Shown here one piece after another: positions 35,770 to 43,609 of a DNA stretch of 64,000 nt. Numbering within the stretch: position 1 is the stretch's first letter; each line of letters opens with the position of its first letter. Origin of the DNA: Bacteriovorax sp. BSW11_IV (GTDB lineage Bacteria > Bdellovibrionota > Bacteriovoracia > Bacteriovoracales > Bacteriovoracaceae); NCBI RefSeq assembly GCF_000447755.1, contig NZ_AUNE01000011.1, positions 1-64,000 of the forward strand, written 5' to 3'. The translations under genes and the position numbers were made by a program. The notes beneath the pieces are model-generated. The model saw only the letters and a list, made by a program, of their open reading frames with translations, ran no database searches and was not told the DNA's origin.

Positions 35770-36774
35770 ATGTTAGAAGTGCAACTTGCTCGCATTAATA
35801 ATATCTGTCTGATGATTATCGCGGCCTGCGCTCTAACATTTGGCCTTGTTTACACCAAGGCCATACTCATTCCTTTTGTTATTTCATTTTTTCTCTACGC
35901 CATTAGTAGTCCTGCCATCATGTGGTTTGAAAAGAAATTAAAGTGGCCACGCATGCTGAGTGCTCTTGCAACCATTATTTTATTTCTGGCTTGCATGAGT
36001 ATTGTGACTATTTTTGTTATTTTCTCTTTGAAAGGTTTTATCGCGGGCGCAGATGTCTATATGGCCAAGCTCGTGAAATTTTTTGATGACGTCGTTTTTA
36101 GAATCGAAAGTTTTGGCATTGAAATCGATGAAAAAATTATTCGAGAAGAATTGTTAAATCTTCCTCTTCTAAGTTATTTAAAAAAATTTACAGGCTCAAT
36201 TATGAGCTTAGTGGGCAACTCCACTCTTGTATTGATAATCACTTCTTTTTTAATTGCTGGAGAGGGTGTATCAAAACAAAGTCATGAAATGGTGACCCAT
36301 ATCCATAAACAAATCTCTCACTACGTTTCCGCAAAATTTCTTTTATCTTTTATAACAAGTTTTTTAGTTGGCCTTATTCTTTGGTTTTTCAATGTTGAAT
36401 TGGCCTTCATGTTTGCGATTTTAACATTTATGTTAAATTTTATACCAAATATTGGCTCTATCATCGCAACTCTTATTCCACTACCAATTGTCTTATTGCA
36501 ATTTGATTTCGGGGCCAAGTTTGTGTTTGTTTTAGTGCTAACACTTCTTGTTCAATTTATTATTGGTAATGTTGTTGAACCGAAAATGATGGGAGAGTCA
36601 ATGGACTTACACCCTGTTACAGTTCTTATGTTTCTAATGTTCTGGGGCCTTGTTTGGGGCATTCCTGGTATGTTTCTCGCTGTTCCGATCACATCAATCA
36701 TGAAAATTATTTTTTCAAAAATCGAGGCGACAAGATTTTTAAGTGAGTTGATGGCGGGAAGAATTTCTACTTAA
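35770..36774 (+). CDS. AI-2E family transporter (PerM/TqsA-like)
   Basis: The 334-residue membrane protein has about eight helices. The conserved NFIPNIGSIIATLIPLP and the C-terminal HPVTVLMFLMFWGLVWGIPGMFLAVP are signatures of the family. The substrates of most members are unknown; autoinducer-2 export is shown for few. AAGGGT precedes the ATG. The stop overlaps convergent rlmG by eight bases. Confidence 0.88.
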   Translation: MLEVQLARINNICLMIIAACALTFGLVYTKAILIPFVISFFLYAISSPAIMWFEKKLKWPRMLSALATIILFLACMSIVTIFVIFSLKGFIAGADVYMAKLVKFFDDVVFRIESFGIEIDEKIIREELLNLPLLSYLKKFTGSIMSLVGNSTLVLIITSFLIAGEGVSKQSHEMVTHIHKQISHYVSAKFLLSFITSFLVGLILWFFNVELAFMFAILTFMLNFIPNIGSIIATLIPLPIVLLQFDFGAKFVFVLVLTLLVQFIIGNVVEPKMMGESMDLHPVTVLMFLMFWGLVWGIPGMFLAVPITSIMKIIFSKIEATRFLSELMAGRIST

Positions 36775-37879
36775 ACGCATCAATAATAACAAATTTCTTA
36801 TTGCCTTCGACCATATCGACTTTTGAAAAAAGTCTGGCGAGTTTGATGTGATAACCAAGGTGGCGGTTACCGATGACTCTAAGCTGTCCGCCTTTTTTTA
36901 AAACTTTGGCGGCGTCATTAAACATCTGCCAAGCAATGAAATCACCGACAGTGTTGTTTTGATGAAAAGGTGGATTGCATAAAACGAGATCGAAGAAGTT
37001 TTTCTCGCCGTTTTCAAAGCAGTTTGTCCAATGAAAGAAGGCCTCATCACTAAAGTATTTTTGATAATTTTCTTTCGCACTTTTAATGGCCATGAAAGAT
37101 TCATCGGCAAAATGAATATGTGAATCGGGATTTTTCATTTTGGCCTTAATACCAATAATTCCGTTTCCACACCCAAGATCGAGGATATTTTTATAGTCAC
37201 GACTAGGAATATGCTCGAGGAGAAATCTTGAACCTTGGTCCAGTTTTTCACGACTAAAGACATTGGAGTGGTTAGAGAATTTTTCACTAAAGCCTGGCAT
37301 TTGCACTTGAATTGGATAAGGAGAGCTCAACTCTTGTGGAACTTTTTCAATCGTCGAAAATAGAAGACGCGCTTTTTTCTTCGCAAGACTAGTCGTCACG
37401 GGACCAATGTATTTTTCAAGTAAAGTGAAAGCACTTGTGGGCAAGTGTTTAATCATGGCCGCACAAATGATCTTTGTTCCAATTGGGCAGACTCTAGAAA
37501 TAGTAATAAGAAGATCTTCAAAATAAGACATATTTTTTGGCAGCTTGATCACTACAAAGTCGTATTCTTTATCTATATTTTGCAAATCATTAATGATTTT
37601 TGGTGCACTGATCTTATTAGAAAGACAGTTTTCTAGAATGCCTTTTGAGCTAACAAAAGAATCAGTGAAAATACTTTTCGTTATTTCTTTTAAACCTAAG
37701 GATAGAGCTCCGAAATTGTCTTCAATCACAAGAACATTTTGAGCGCTGCTTTCATTTTCGTGAAAATGAGAAAGAACGAGCTCATCGGACGCATCAAAGG
37801 GCATCAATGTTTCATTCTTTCTATCTGGGTAGCGTGAAAGAGAAAGAGTTTCTTGTGAGGGAAGAACTAATTTTTGCAT
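36767..37879 (-). CDS. rlmG: 23S rRNA (guanine-N2) methyltransferase RlmG-like
   Basis: The 370-residue protein is close to E. coli RlmG (about 378). The C-terminal half has SAM motif DLGCGNGIIGI, catalytic NPPFHQ and the RlmG tail GNRHLGYHIKLARLFS. The N-terminal half is a degenerate copy of the methyltransferase fold, as in RlmG/RsmC. It should methylate G1835 of 23S rRNA by E. coli numbering. Its ATG overlaps the stop of the upstream small gene (TAATG). Confidence 0.88.
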   Translation of the reverse strand: MQKLVLPSQETLSLSRYPDRKNETLMPFDASDELVLSHFHENESSAQNVLVIEDNFGALSLGLKEITKSIFTDSFVSSKGILENCLSNKISAPKIINDLQNIDKEYDFVVIKLPKNMSYFEDLLITISRVCPIGTKIICAAMIKHLPTSAFTLLEKYIGPVTTSLAKKKARLLFSTIEKVPQELSSPYPIQVQMPGFSEKFSNHSNVFSREKLDQGSRFLLEHIPSRDYKNILDLGCGNGIIGIKAKMKNPDSHIHFADESFMAIKSAKENYQKYFSDEAFFHWTNCFENGEKNFFDLVLCNPPFHQNNTVGDFIAWQMFNDAAKVLKKGGQLRVIGNRHLGYHIKLARLFSKVDMVEGNKKFVIIDAFK

Positions 37880-38082
37880 TACTTCTTTTTCTTGTTAATG
37901 GCCTCTTCGTATTTTGCAATTTCTTCAGCAGAGATAGAGCCGCGATCCATTTTTTTGAATGTATTAAGAGCATTCTTTTTCTCTTCACAGTTGTGAACAG
38001 TACCGTCACCTTCAACAGGAACGTTTTTTCTTCCTTCTTTCATCCAAGTAATTTCTTTGTTGCAATAGCGACATCTGGCCAT
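37879..38082 (-). CDS. Small putative zinc-ribbon protein
   Basis: The 67-residue protein has RCRYCNKEITW (CxxC) and a later VHNCEE (HxC), together a likely zinc site, followed by a charged helical tail. CAGGAG precedes the ATG. It is co-transcribed with rlmG, overlapping it at TAATG, and could be an RNA- or ribosome-linked accessory factor (inference). Named family not recognised. Confidence 0.65.
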   Translation of the reverse strand: MARCRYCNKEITWMKEGRKNVPVEGDGTVHNCEEKKNALNTFKKMDRGSISAEEIAKYEEAINKKKK

Positions 38083-38136
38083 GGGTACTCCTGAGTAAAC
38101 TTCACATTGAGTGCACTATTATCGCATAAAAAGGCC

Positions 38137-38958
38137 CTAATTGGCAGTGCTCTTTTGTAAACTGGGCTGAATGAGTAAAGTATTATCACTTGCCGACCAG
38201 GCCGTAAGGGGACCCCCATAAACACAGCCTGTATCTACTTGTAAAATTTTCTTTTCATGCATCCAATTGGCCCCTTCTTGAAAAGGAGTGTGACCAGAAA
38301 CCATAATTTTAGTTGGATGAATAAAAAGATCTTCTTGATCTCTATTCCAAAGAAGCTCATCGACAATATCAAAGATATGATCGATATCCTCTACATCGAT
38401 AATTTTACCATTTTTTAAATGGGGGAAGCTATGTTGCGTAACAAGGGCATGACTTAAAAAGTATTCGTCTTCTTCCAAATAAAGGGGAAGTGAAAGCATA
38501 TAATCAATGAGGGTTTTATCGAAGTACCAAGTTGTAGGATCAAGGGGGTCTACTTCAAAGCTTTTTAAAGTTTGACTACCGCCTTGCATTGTCCAATTCA
38601 CAATATGGGACTGAGCATAATCTTCTAAAGTGGGAAACTCCACAGAAAATTCACCACTCTTATAAGACTCGGCCAGTGAATGAAACCAGATGGGATACTT
38701 TTTTACATGGTCAAAATTCCATGGTGCAAAGTGGTGCGATATGACAAGAAACTCTTGTTCATGATTACCTAGCAGAGCAATATCTTCGCCATGGGTGGCA
38801 AAGTGTTCAACCACTTCAAAGGATTTTGGACCCCTATCAATAAGATCACCACAAGAGACCATGCGGATTTTATTTTTGCCAGCGTGTTCCTGACACTTTT
38901 CTCTCAGTGCCATAAACTCATCAAAGCATCCGTGAATATCGCCAACAATAAAATCCAT
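38137..38958 (-). CDS. Metallophosphoesterase (PrpA/ApaH-like)
   Basis: The 273-residue protein has the metal-binding motifs GDIHGCFDE, GDLIDRGP, LLGNHEQE and VSGHTPF in order, placing it among the PPP-type phosphatases related to bacteriophage lambda phosphatase and diadenosine tetraphosphatase. Substrate may be phosphoproteins or Ap4A. The final segment VDTGCVYGGPLTAW is typical. AAAGG lies upstream of the ATG; TATAAT is about 20 bases upstream, a normal leader. Confidence 0.85.
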   Translation of the reverse strand: MDFIVGDIHGCFDEFMALREKCQEHAGKNKIRMVSCGDLIDRGPKSFEVVEHFATHGEDIALLGNHEQEFLVISHHFAPWNFDHVKKYPIWFHSLAESYKSGEFSVEFPTLEDYAQSHIVNWTMQGGSQTLKSFEVDPLDPTTWYFDKTLIDYMLSLPLYLEEDEYFLSHALVTQHSFPHLKNGKIIDVEDIDHIFDIVDELLWNRDQEDLFIHPTKIMVSGHTPFQEGANWMHEKKILQVDTGCVYGGPLTAWSASDNTLLIQPSLQKSTAN

Positions 38959-39077
38959 AAAAAAACCTTTTTTCTTTATTATAGCATGATGTCATTGTAC
39001 TTTATCTAGTATAACACTTTCTAAAAAGATGAAATTATAATAAATTTAAGATTGTTTACTCGTAAAAGGATAACGCC

Positions 39078-40349
39078 ATGCTTGATGTTAAATTTATTCG
39101 CGAAAATGCGGATGCTGTGAAAGAGGCCTGTAAAGTAAAAGGCATTCAACTTGATATTGATAAAATGATCGATCTAGATAAAGAGATCGTTACTTTAAAG
39201 ACTGAGCTTCAAGAGCTTCAAGCGCTAAGAAATGCTCACTCGAAAAAAATTCCTTCTGCATCTGCTGAAGAAAGACCAAAGTTAATCGAAGAAGGTAGAG
39301 AGATTGGTCAAAAAGTTGATGCTCTTAAGCCTTCTGTTCAAGAAAAAGAAGATGAATTAAAAAATATGCTGTGGTTAGTTCCACAAATTCCTTCACCAAA
39401 AGCGCCGCTTGGTAAAGATGATTCAGATAATATTGAAGTTAAAAAGCATGGTAATCTTCCAGAATTTTCTTTCAAGCCTCTTGACCACGTTGAGATTCTA
39501 GAAAAACATAGCTGGGCCGAATTCGAAAGAGTTGCAAAAGTTTGTGGGAGCCGTTCATATTCACTAAGAAATGAAATGGTTCTCCTAGAGATGGCGATGC
39601 ATAGATATGGCCTAGAGAAACTTATGAAAAAGGGATTCACGATTGCATCGACTCCGGCCTTTGCTCGTGAAGAGGCCCTATATGGAACAGGACACTTCCC
39701 AACAGGTCGTGATCAAGTTTACTATCTTCCAGAAGACGATATGTATCTTTCAGGTACTGCAGAAGTTCAAATCAATAGCTTTCACACAGATGAAATTCTT
39801 TCAGAAGCAGATCTTCCAATTTTCTACGCTGGTTTTTCTCCATGTTTTAGAAGAGAGGCGGGAAGTTATGGCCGTGATGTAAGAGGACTTATTCGTGTTC
39901 ACCAATTCCAAAAAACTGAGCAATATATCATTTGTAAAAACGATGCTGCTGAGTCTGAGAAATGGCACAAGATGCTTTTAGAGACATCTGAGGAAATCGT
40001 TCAAGATTTCGAACTACCTTATAGAATAGTTGAGTGTTGTACAGGTGACATGGGGGCCGGAAAGGTTCGCATGTACGATGTGGAGTGTTGGGTTCCTTCG
40101 GAAAATAAATACCGTGAAACTCACTCTTGTTCAGCACTTCATGACTGGCAATCAAGAAGAACAAATACTCGTTATAGAGATAACGAAGGTAAAGTTCAAT
40201 TCTGCCATACATTGAATAATACAGCGGTTGCAACTCCAAGAATCTTGGTTCCATTTTTAGAGAACCACCAACAAGAAGACGGGTCAGTTCGCATTCCTGA
40301 GAAACTACGTCCATATTTGGGCGGTCTTGAGTTTATTGGTAAAAAATAA
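39078..40349 (+). CDS. serS: Seryl-tRNA synthetase
   Basis: The 423-residue protein is the standard SerRS length. A long coiled-coil arm spans residues about 28-100. Class II motif 2 is FRREAGSYGRDVRG with VHQFQKTEQY following, and motif 3 is in VATPRILVPFLEN. It charges tRNA-Ser (and tRNA-Sec if present). AAAGGA precedes the ATG. No T-box or other leader structure is seen in the 119 bases upstream. It is followed by a GC-rich hairpin. Confidence 0.97.
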   Translation: MLDVKFIRENADAVKEACKVKGIQLDIDKMIDLDKEIVTLKTELQELQALRNAHSKKIPSASAEERPKLIEEGREIGQKVDALKPSVQEKEDELKNMLWLVPQIPSPKAPLGKDDSDNIEVKKHGNLPEFSFKPLDHVEILEKHSWAEFERVAKVCGSRSYSLRNEMVLLEMAMHRYGLEKLMKKGFTIASTPAFAREEALYGTGHFPTGRDQVYYLPEDDMYLSGTAEVQINSFHTDEILSEADLPIFYAGFSPCFRREAGSYGRDVRGLIRVHQFQKTEQYIICKNDAAESEKWHKMLLETSEEIVQDFELPYRIVECCTGDMGAGKVRMYDVECWVPSENKYRETHSCSALHDWQSRRTNTRYRDNEGKVQFCHTLNNTAVATPRILVPFLENHQQEDGSVRIPEKLRPYLGGLEFIGKK

Positions 40350-40356
40350 GAATATC

Positions 40357-40378
40357 CTCCCCGCATAATTGCGGGGAG
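40357..40378 (+). terminator. Hairpin CTCCCCGC / GCGGGGAG after serS
   Basis: An eight-base GC-rich stem with a six-base loop lies seven bases after the serS stop. The following run is ATTATTGCTTTTCC, poor in T, so termination may be partial. Confidence 0.6.
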
Positions 40379-40470
40379 ATTATTGCTTTTCCTTTAGAAT
40401 TTTTAAAATCCCCACACTTAATCTTCATTTCTGCTACAATAGTTCCAAAAGAGAGAATAAGGAGATTATC

Positions 40471-40815
40471 ATGCTCTTTAACGATAAGAACTTAGTGGCC
40501 ATGTTTCACGGAGATGAAGATATCTTTCTAGAAATTAAGGCCGACTTCATTAGAACCTATCAAGAAATGGTCGACCGTATTAAAGATGCGGCCAAGCATA
40601 ATGATGCAGATGAATTACAGATTTCGGCCCACACACTTAAAGGTGTGTTGAGTACATTCTGTGCCGAACCCATTAAAGAATTGGCCTTTGAACTTGAAAC
40701 AATGGGTAAGGAAAAGGTGACATCAGGCGCTTTAGAAAAAACTCTCGCTCTTGAAGTTCAGATGAAACAATTAATAAAAGAGTTAGAGAACTTTGATTCT
40801 AGTTCAATGAAATAG
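40471..40815 (+). CDS. Hpt domain phosphotransfer protein
   Basis: About 114 residues, a single Hpt domain with phospho-acceptor His54 in ISAHTLKGVLSTF. ATG 40471 has AAGGAG upstream; the longer in-frame reading from 40369 crosses the serS hairpin and is unlikely. It is nine bases upstream of the receiver-DHp gene, so the two are one operon and the Hpt is a likely partner of that receiver. Confidence 0.85.
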   Translation: MLFNDKNLVAMFHGDEDIFLEIKADFIRTYQEMVDRIKDAAKHNDADELQISAHTLKGVLSTFCAEPIKELAFELETMGKEKVTSGALEKTLALEVQMKQLIKELENFDSSSMK

Positions 40816-40824
40816 GAGACCTCT

Positions 40825-41469
40825 ATGAGTAATAAAAAGGTCCTCATTGTTGAAGACGATATTATTTATTCAAAGTATATGTCTTTAGGCCTAGAGAAAC
40901 GCGGTTTTGACGTTGTCGTTGTTCGCGACGGAACAGAAGCGTTTGAAGAAGTTGAAAAAAACACATTTGATCTCATTCTTCTCGATATTCAGCTTCCTAA
41001 AATTTCTGGAGATCTTGTTCTTACAAAGCTGCGTGAAACCTATTCTCCATTTGAACTTCCTATTATTATGATTTCGGCCATGGATCATACATTTGATGTT
41101 GTGACTTATTTAAAGCTTGGGGCCAATGATTACATTATTAAGCCTACTCATATTGAAGTGGCGATAGCCAGAATGAATACCCAGCTTGATCTTGTTGAAT
41201 TGAATAAGAGATCGTTGGAAAAAACTGAACTTGAAACTTTGAACTCGTTGATTATTACTTATAATCATGAAATCAATAACCCTCTGACTGTTGCTCATGG
41301 CATGATTAATCTTGCTAAGAATAAAAAAGATTTCGTCTATTTGGATAAAGTAGAAGAGGCGCTTGAAAGAATCGCTGGAATCGTTAAAAAAATTAGTGAG
41401 CTTCAAAATTCAGGCGGTGTTTCTAAAGTGGATTATCTTTCTGGGCAGAAGATGATTAAATTGAAATAG
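40825..41469 (+). CDS. Receiver domain fused to an H-box DHp segment without ATPase domain
   Basis: The 214-residue protein has an intact receiver (acidic pair Asp11/Asp12, phospho-Asp54 in ILLDIQLPK, Ser84, Lys106 in IIKPTH), then a helical segment with a textbook H box: YNHEINNPLTVAHG with His148. The protein stops about 60 residues later, so no N, G or F boxes follow. It could pass phosphate between its Asp and His, or be phosphorylated by another kinase's ATPase domain. GGAGACC precedes the ATG. Downstream gene converges with a 14-base overlap. Confidence 0.85.
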   Translation: MSNKKVLIVEDDIIYSKYMSLGLEKRGFDVVVVRDGTEAFEEVEKNTFDLILLDIQLPKISGDLVLTKLRETYSPFELPIIMISAMDHTFDVVTYLKLGANDYIIKPTHIEVAIARMNTQLDLVELNKRSLEKTELETLNSLIITYNHEINNPLTVAHGMINLAKNKKDFVYLDKVEEALERIAGIVKKISELQNSGGVSKVDYLSGQKMIKLK

Positions 41470-41968
41470 TGCCCTTTATTTCAATTAGGCCTTCGCCGGC
41501 CGATTGAAATTCAAAGATTTTAAATTTTTTTAAGAGTCCAATCATTGGTGTGTTTGTATTATTCATAAGACCAGTGATGTTTTTTATTCCAACTTCTTTG
41601 GCCCTTTTAATGATTGCTTCCATTAGAATGGAACCAATTCCTTGGCCTTGATATTTATCTACAATTAAAATACCAAGTTCTGCCGTAGGACCATCTTTTG
41701 TCAAACGAACAAGACGTGCAACTCCTAGACCTTGCGCCTTAGGTTCACGAATGCAAACACTATAAGCAATATGGTTGTAATCGTCAGGGCTCGAATAGAA
41801 ATCGAGTTCCTTAGGGCTTAATTCCTTCTTTGGGCCAAGGAAACGTTGTCTCTTAGTTTCTTCAGACAGGTGCGAGAAGCCTTCTAAGAAAAGGTTTTTG
41901 TCCTCTGGGCGAACCATTTGGAGCGTGGCCTTTTGGCCATTTTTCAAAGTGACTTCTGTAATGTCCAT
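41456..41968 (-). CDS. GNAT family N-acetyltransferase
   Basis: The 170-residue protein has a GNAT acetyl-CoA loop in VDKYQGQGIGSILMEAI and a typical N-terminal strand-helix (RPEDKNLFLEGFSHLSEETKRQRF), similar to the acetyltransferase domains that act on proteins or small amines. The acceptor is unknown. TACCTT lies six bases before the ATG and no clear ribosome binding site is seen, a weak leaderless candidate. Confidence 0.82.
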   Translation of the reverse strand: MDITEVTLKNGQKATLQMVRPEDKNLFLEGFSHLSEETKRQRFLGPKKELSPKELDFYSSPDDYNHIAYSVCIREPKAQGLGVARLVRLTKDGPTAELGILIVDKYQGQGIGSILMEAIIKRAKEVGIKNITGLMNNTNTPMIGLLKKFKIFEFQSAGEGLIEIKGTISI

Positions 41969-42058
41969 TTAATTAAGGTAACATACTTTTCTATAATTTT
42001 GACACTTAAAACCTTTCTTTCTACACTCTTAATAAGATCTTATTTTTAGGAGTATTTT

Positions 42059-43168
42059 GTGGCCGAACAATATTTTACCCTCAAGAAAACAGCAGAGATG
42101 TTTGGTGGCCTGCATCTCAAGGAGAGAATTGAGGAACTTGAAGAACAAGGCGTTCTTCCAGAATCAAAGCGATTTCGCTCAGGTGCCCTTTTTCGCAAAG
42201 GTTGGGACGTTAATGAAATGCCCCTTATTGGTGAAAAGCTAGGTTATTTTAAAAAGTTTGATAGGCCTCTTGCCATTTCTGTTTTTACAACAAAAGGTGG
42301 GGTTTTAAAAAGTACTCTTGCACTAAATATAGCCCGTACAGCGGCCTTGCACGGACATAAGGTTTGTGTTGTTGGCCTTGATATCCAAGGTGACGTAACT
42401 ACGGCCCTAGGATTTGAAAATGATCTAGATAATCAACAAGATCTGCTAGAAGTCATTGAGAAGTTAAATAGAACAAAAGGTCTTTCGGACTTTTTCAATA
42501 ATCAAGTTCGTTTAAGTGAAACAATTAGACCGACAGATCTTTCTAATTTATTTCTTATTCCTGAAACTCCAGAACTTGTTGCTTTAAATGATTCTTTAAG
42601 CAATATCAATCGTCGTGAGTTTTGGTTGAAAGAAAAGGTAATCGATGCCCTTAAAGAGCACTTTGATCTTGTTGTTATGGACTGTTCTCCAAACTGGAAT
42701 AAGCTAACAACAAATGCTCTTGTTGCTTGTGATATTTTAGTGTCACCGCTTGAGTGTAAGATTAACAATTTTAGAAATTTCAAAGTCTTTAGACATTTTT
42801 TGAAAGAATTCAAAGATGAGATGAGACTAGGCTTTGAAAATATTTTTATTCCTACTCGTTATACAAAAAATAGAAAATTATCATTAGATATTCTTGAGTG
42901 GTACCGCGCTAATGTAGAAGGTTGTACAGAGCACGGTGTTCGTGAAAATATCTCTGGTGAAGAAGCGACGGCCCTAAATCTTTCCCTCAATGAACACGTT
43001 CCAGGTCAGGAAGTGGCAAAAGAAATGAGAGAACTTCTAAAAGAAGTACACGGTCGCATTGTCAATTATTGTGAGTTTTTGCAAAATAGACACGTTCAGG
43101 ATAATGATCAAGCATTTAATTACGTGCCGCCCAAAGGTGAGGCACAAAGAAATTCTTGGATGTACTAA
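42059..43168 (+). CDS. ParA-like ATPase with N-terminal DNA-binding-like domain and variant Walker A
   Basis: The 369-residue protein starts at GTG after TAGGAG. Residues 1-60 look like a MerR/HTH-type module (FTLKKTAEMFGGLHLKERIEELEEQG). The ParA core follows: KGGVLKSTLALN (79-90), GLDIQGDVTTALGF, VVMDCSPNWNKLTTNAL. Leu83 replaces the Gly of the usual KGGxGK[ST]. It is 15 bases upstream of a 120-residue partner gene. No parB and no other chromosome-origin gene are near, so it is probably an orphan ParA used for positioning of another cargo. Confidence 0.85.
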   Translation: MAEQYFTLKKTAEMFGGLHLKERIEELEEQGVLPESKRFRSGALFRKGWDVNEMPLIGEKLGYFKKFDRPLAISVFTTKGGVLKSTLALNIARTAALHGHKVCVVGLDIQGDVTTALGFENDLDNQQDLLEVIEKLNRTKGLSDFFNNQVRLSETIRPTDLSNLFLIPETPELVALNDSLSNINRREFWLKEKVIDALKEHFDLVVMDCSPNWNKLTTNALVACDILVSPLECKINNFRNFKVFRHFLKEFKDEMRLGFENIFIPTRYTKNRKLSLDILEWYRANVEGCTEHGVRENISGEEATALNLSLNEHVPGQEVAKEMRELLKEVHGRIVNYCEFLQNRHVQDNDQAFNYVPPKGEAQRNSWMY

Positions 43169-43183
43169 TACCGAGGAAATGAT

Positions 43184-43546
43184 ATGGCCTTAAGTTTAGG
43201 TGATATTCAAAAACATAGTGAAAAGGGCCGTGCTACTCGCACGGAACTTAAAGAGCGCGTTCTTAGACCTTGGGAGACATTCGACCAAAGGGGTTTACAG
43301 ACGCGCACCAATCAAGCTCAAGAGGCCGTTAAAAGGGCCCGAGAAATTGTTGAGAAGAATAATCTCATGGTCGATCGCTTACGAGAGGGCCATGTAAATG
43401 AAGAAGTAGTTAAAAATATTGAGTTTTCCCATGAGGAACGTATGAAGCGTTTTGAGGATGAGGCAACAGAATTTATTGTCGCCCCCATTCAAGTCCAAAA
43501 GGGAAAGGGATTATTTTCATTAATCAGAGATGTTTTTACTCCTTAA
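43184..43546 (+). CDS. Small helical protein paired with the ParA-like ATPase
   Basis: The 120-residue protein is highly charged and mostly helical (residues about 35-90, NQAQEAVKRAREIVEKNNLMVDRL), probably a coiled coil. It has no recognised domain and is not ParB-like. ATG 43184 has GAGG upstream and lies 15 bases after the ParA-like stop, so it may be the ATPase's adaptor or cargo-linking partner (inference). A hairpin with T-run follows. Confidence 0.65.
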   Translation: MALSLGDIQKHSEKGRATRTELKERVLRPWETFDQRGLQTRTNQAQEAVKRAREIVEKNNLMVDRLREGHVNEEVVKNIEFSHEERMKRFEDEATEFIVAPIQVQKGKGLFSLIRDVFTP

Positions 43547-43583
43547 TGCCATTAATTCTTGAAAATTTAACAGCTTAGTGTAG

Positions 43584-43609
43584 AACCTCACATAATGTGA
43601 GGTTTTTTT
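43584..43609 (+). terminator. Terminator-like hairpin abutting the rapA start codon and containing its ribosome binding site
   Basis: AACCTCACA (43584-43592), loop TAA, and TGTGAGGTT (43596-43604) form a nine-base perfect stem followed by TTTTT and then ATG 43610. The only ribosome-binding-like sequence for rapA, GAGG at 43599-43602, lies inside the 3' arm, seven bases before the ATG. The element can both stop transcription from the ParA operon and mask rapA translation. Confidence 0.75.

Noticed and set aside
38959-39077. Possible T-box or other tRNA-sensing leader before serS
   Set aside because: The 119-base gap shows no T-box sequence, specifier stem or terminator.
40369-40470. N-terminal extension of the Hpt protein
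   Set aside because: It would begin inside the serS hairpin, and the AAGGAG before ATG 40471 fits the domain start.
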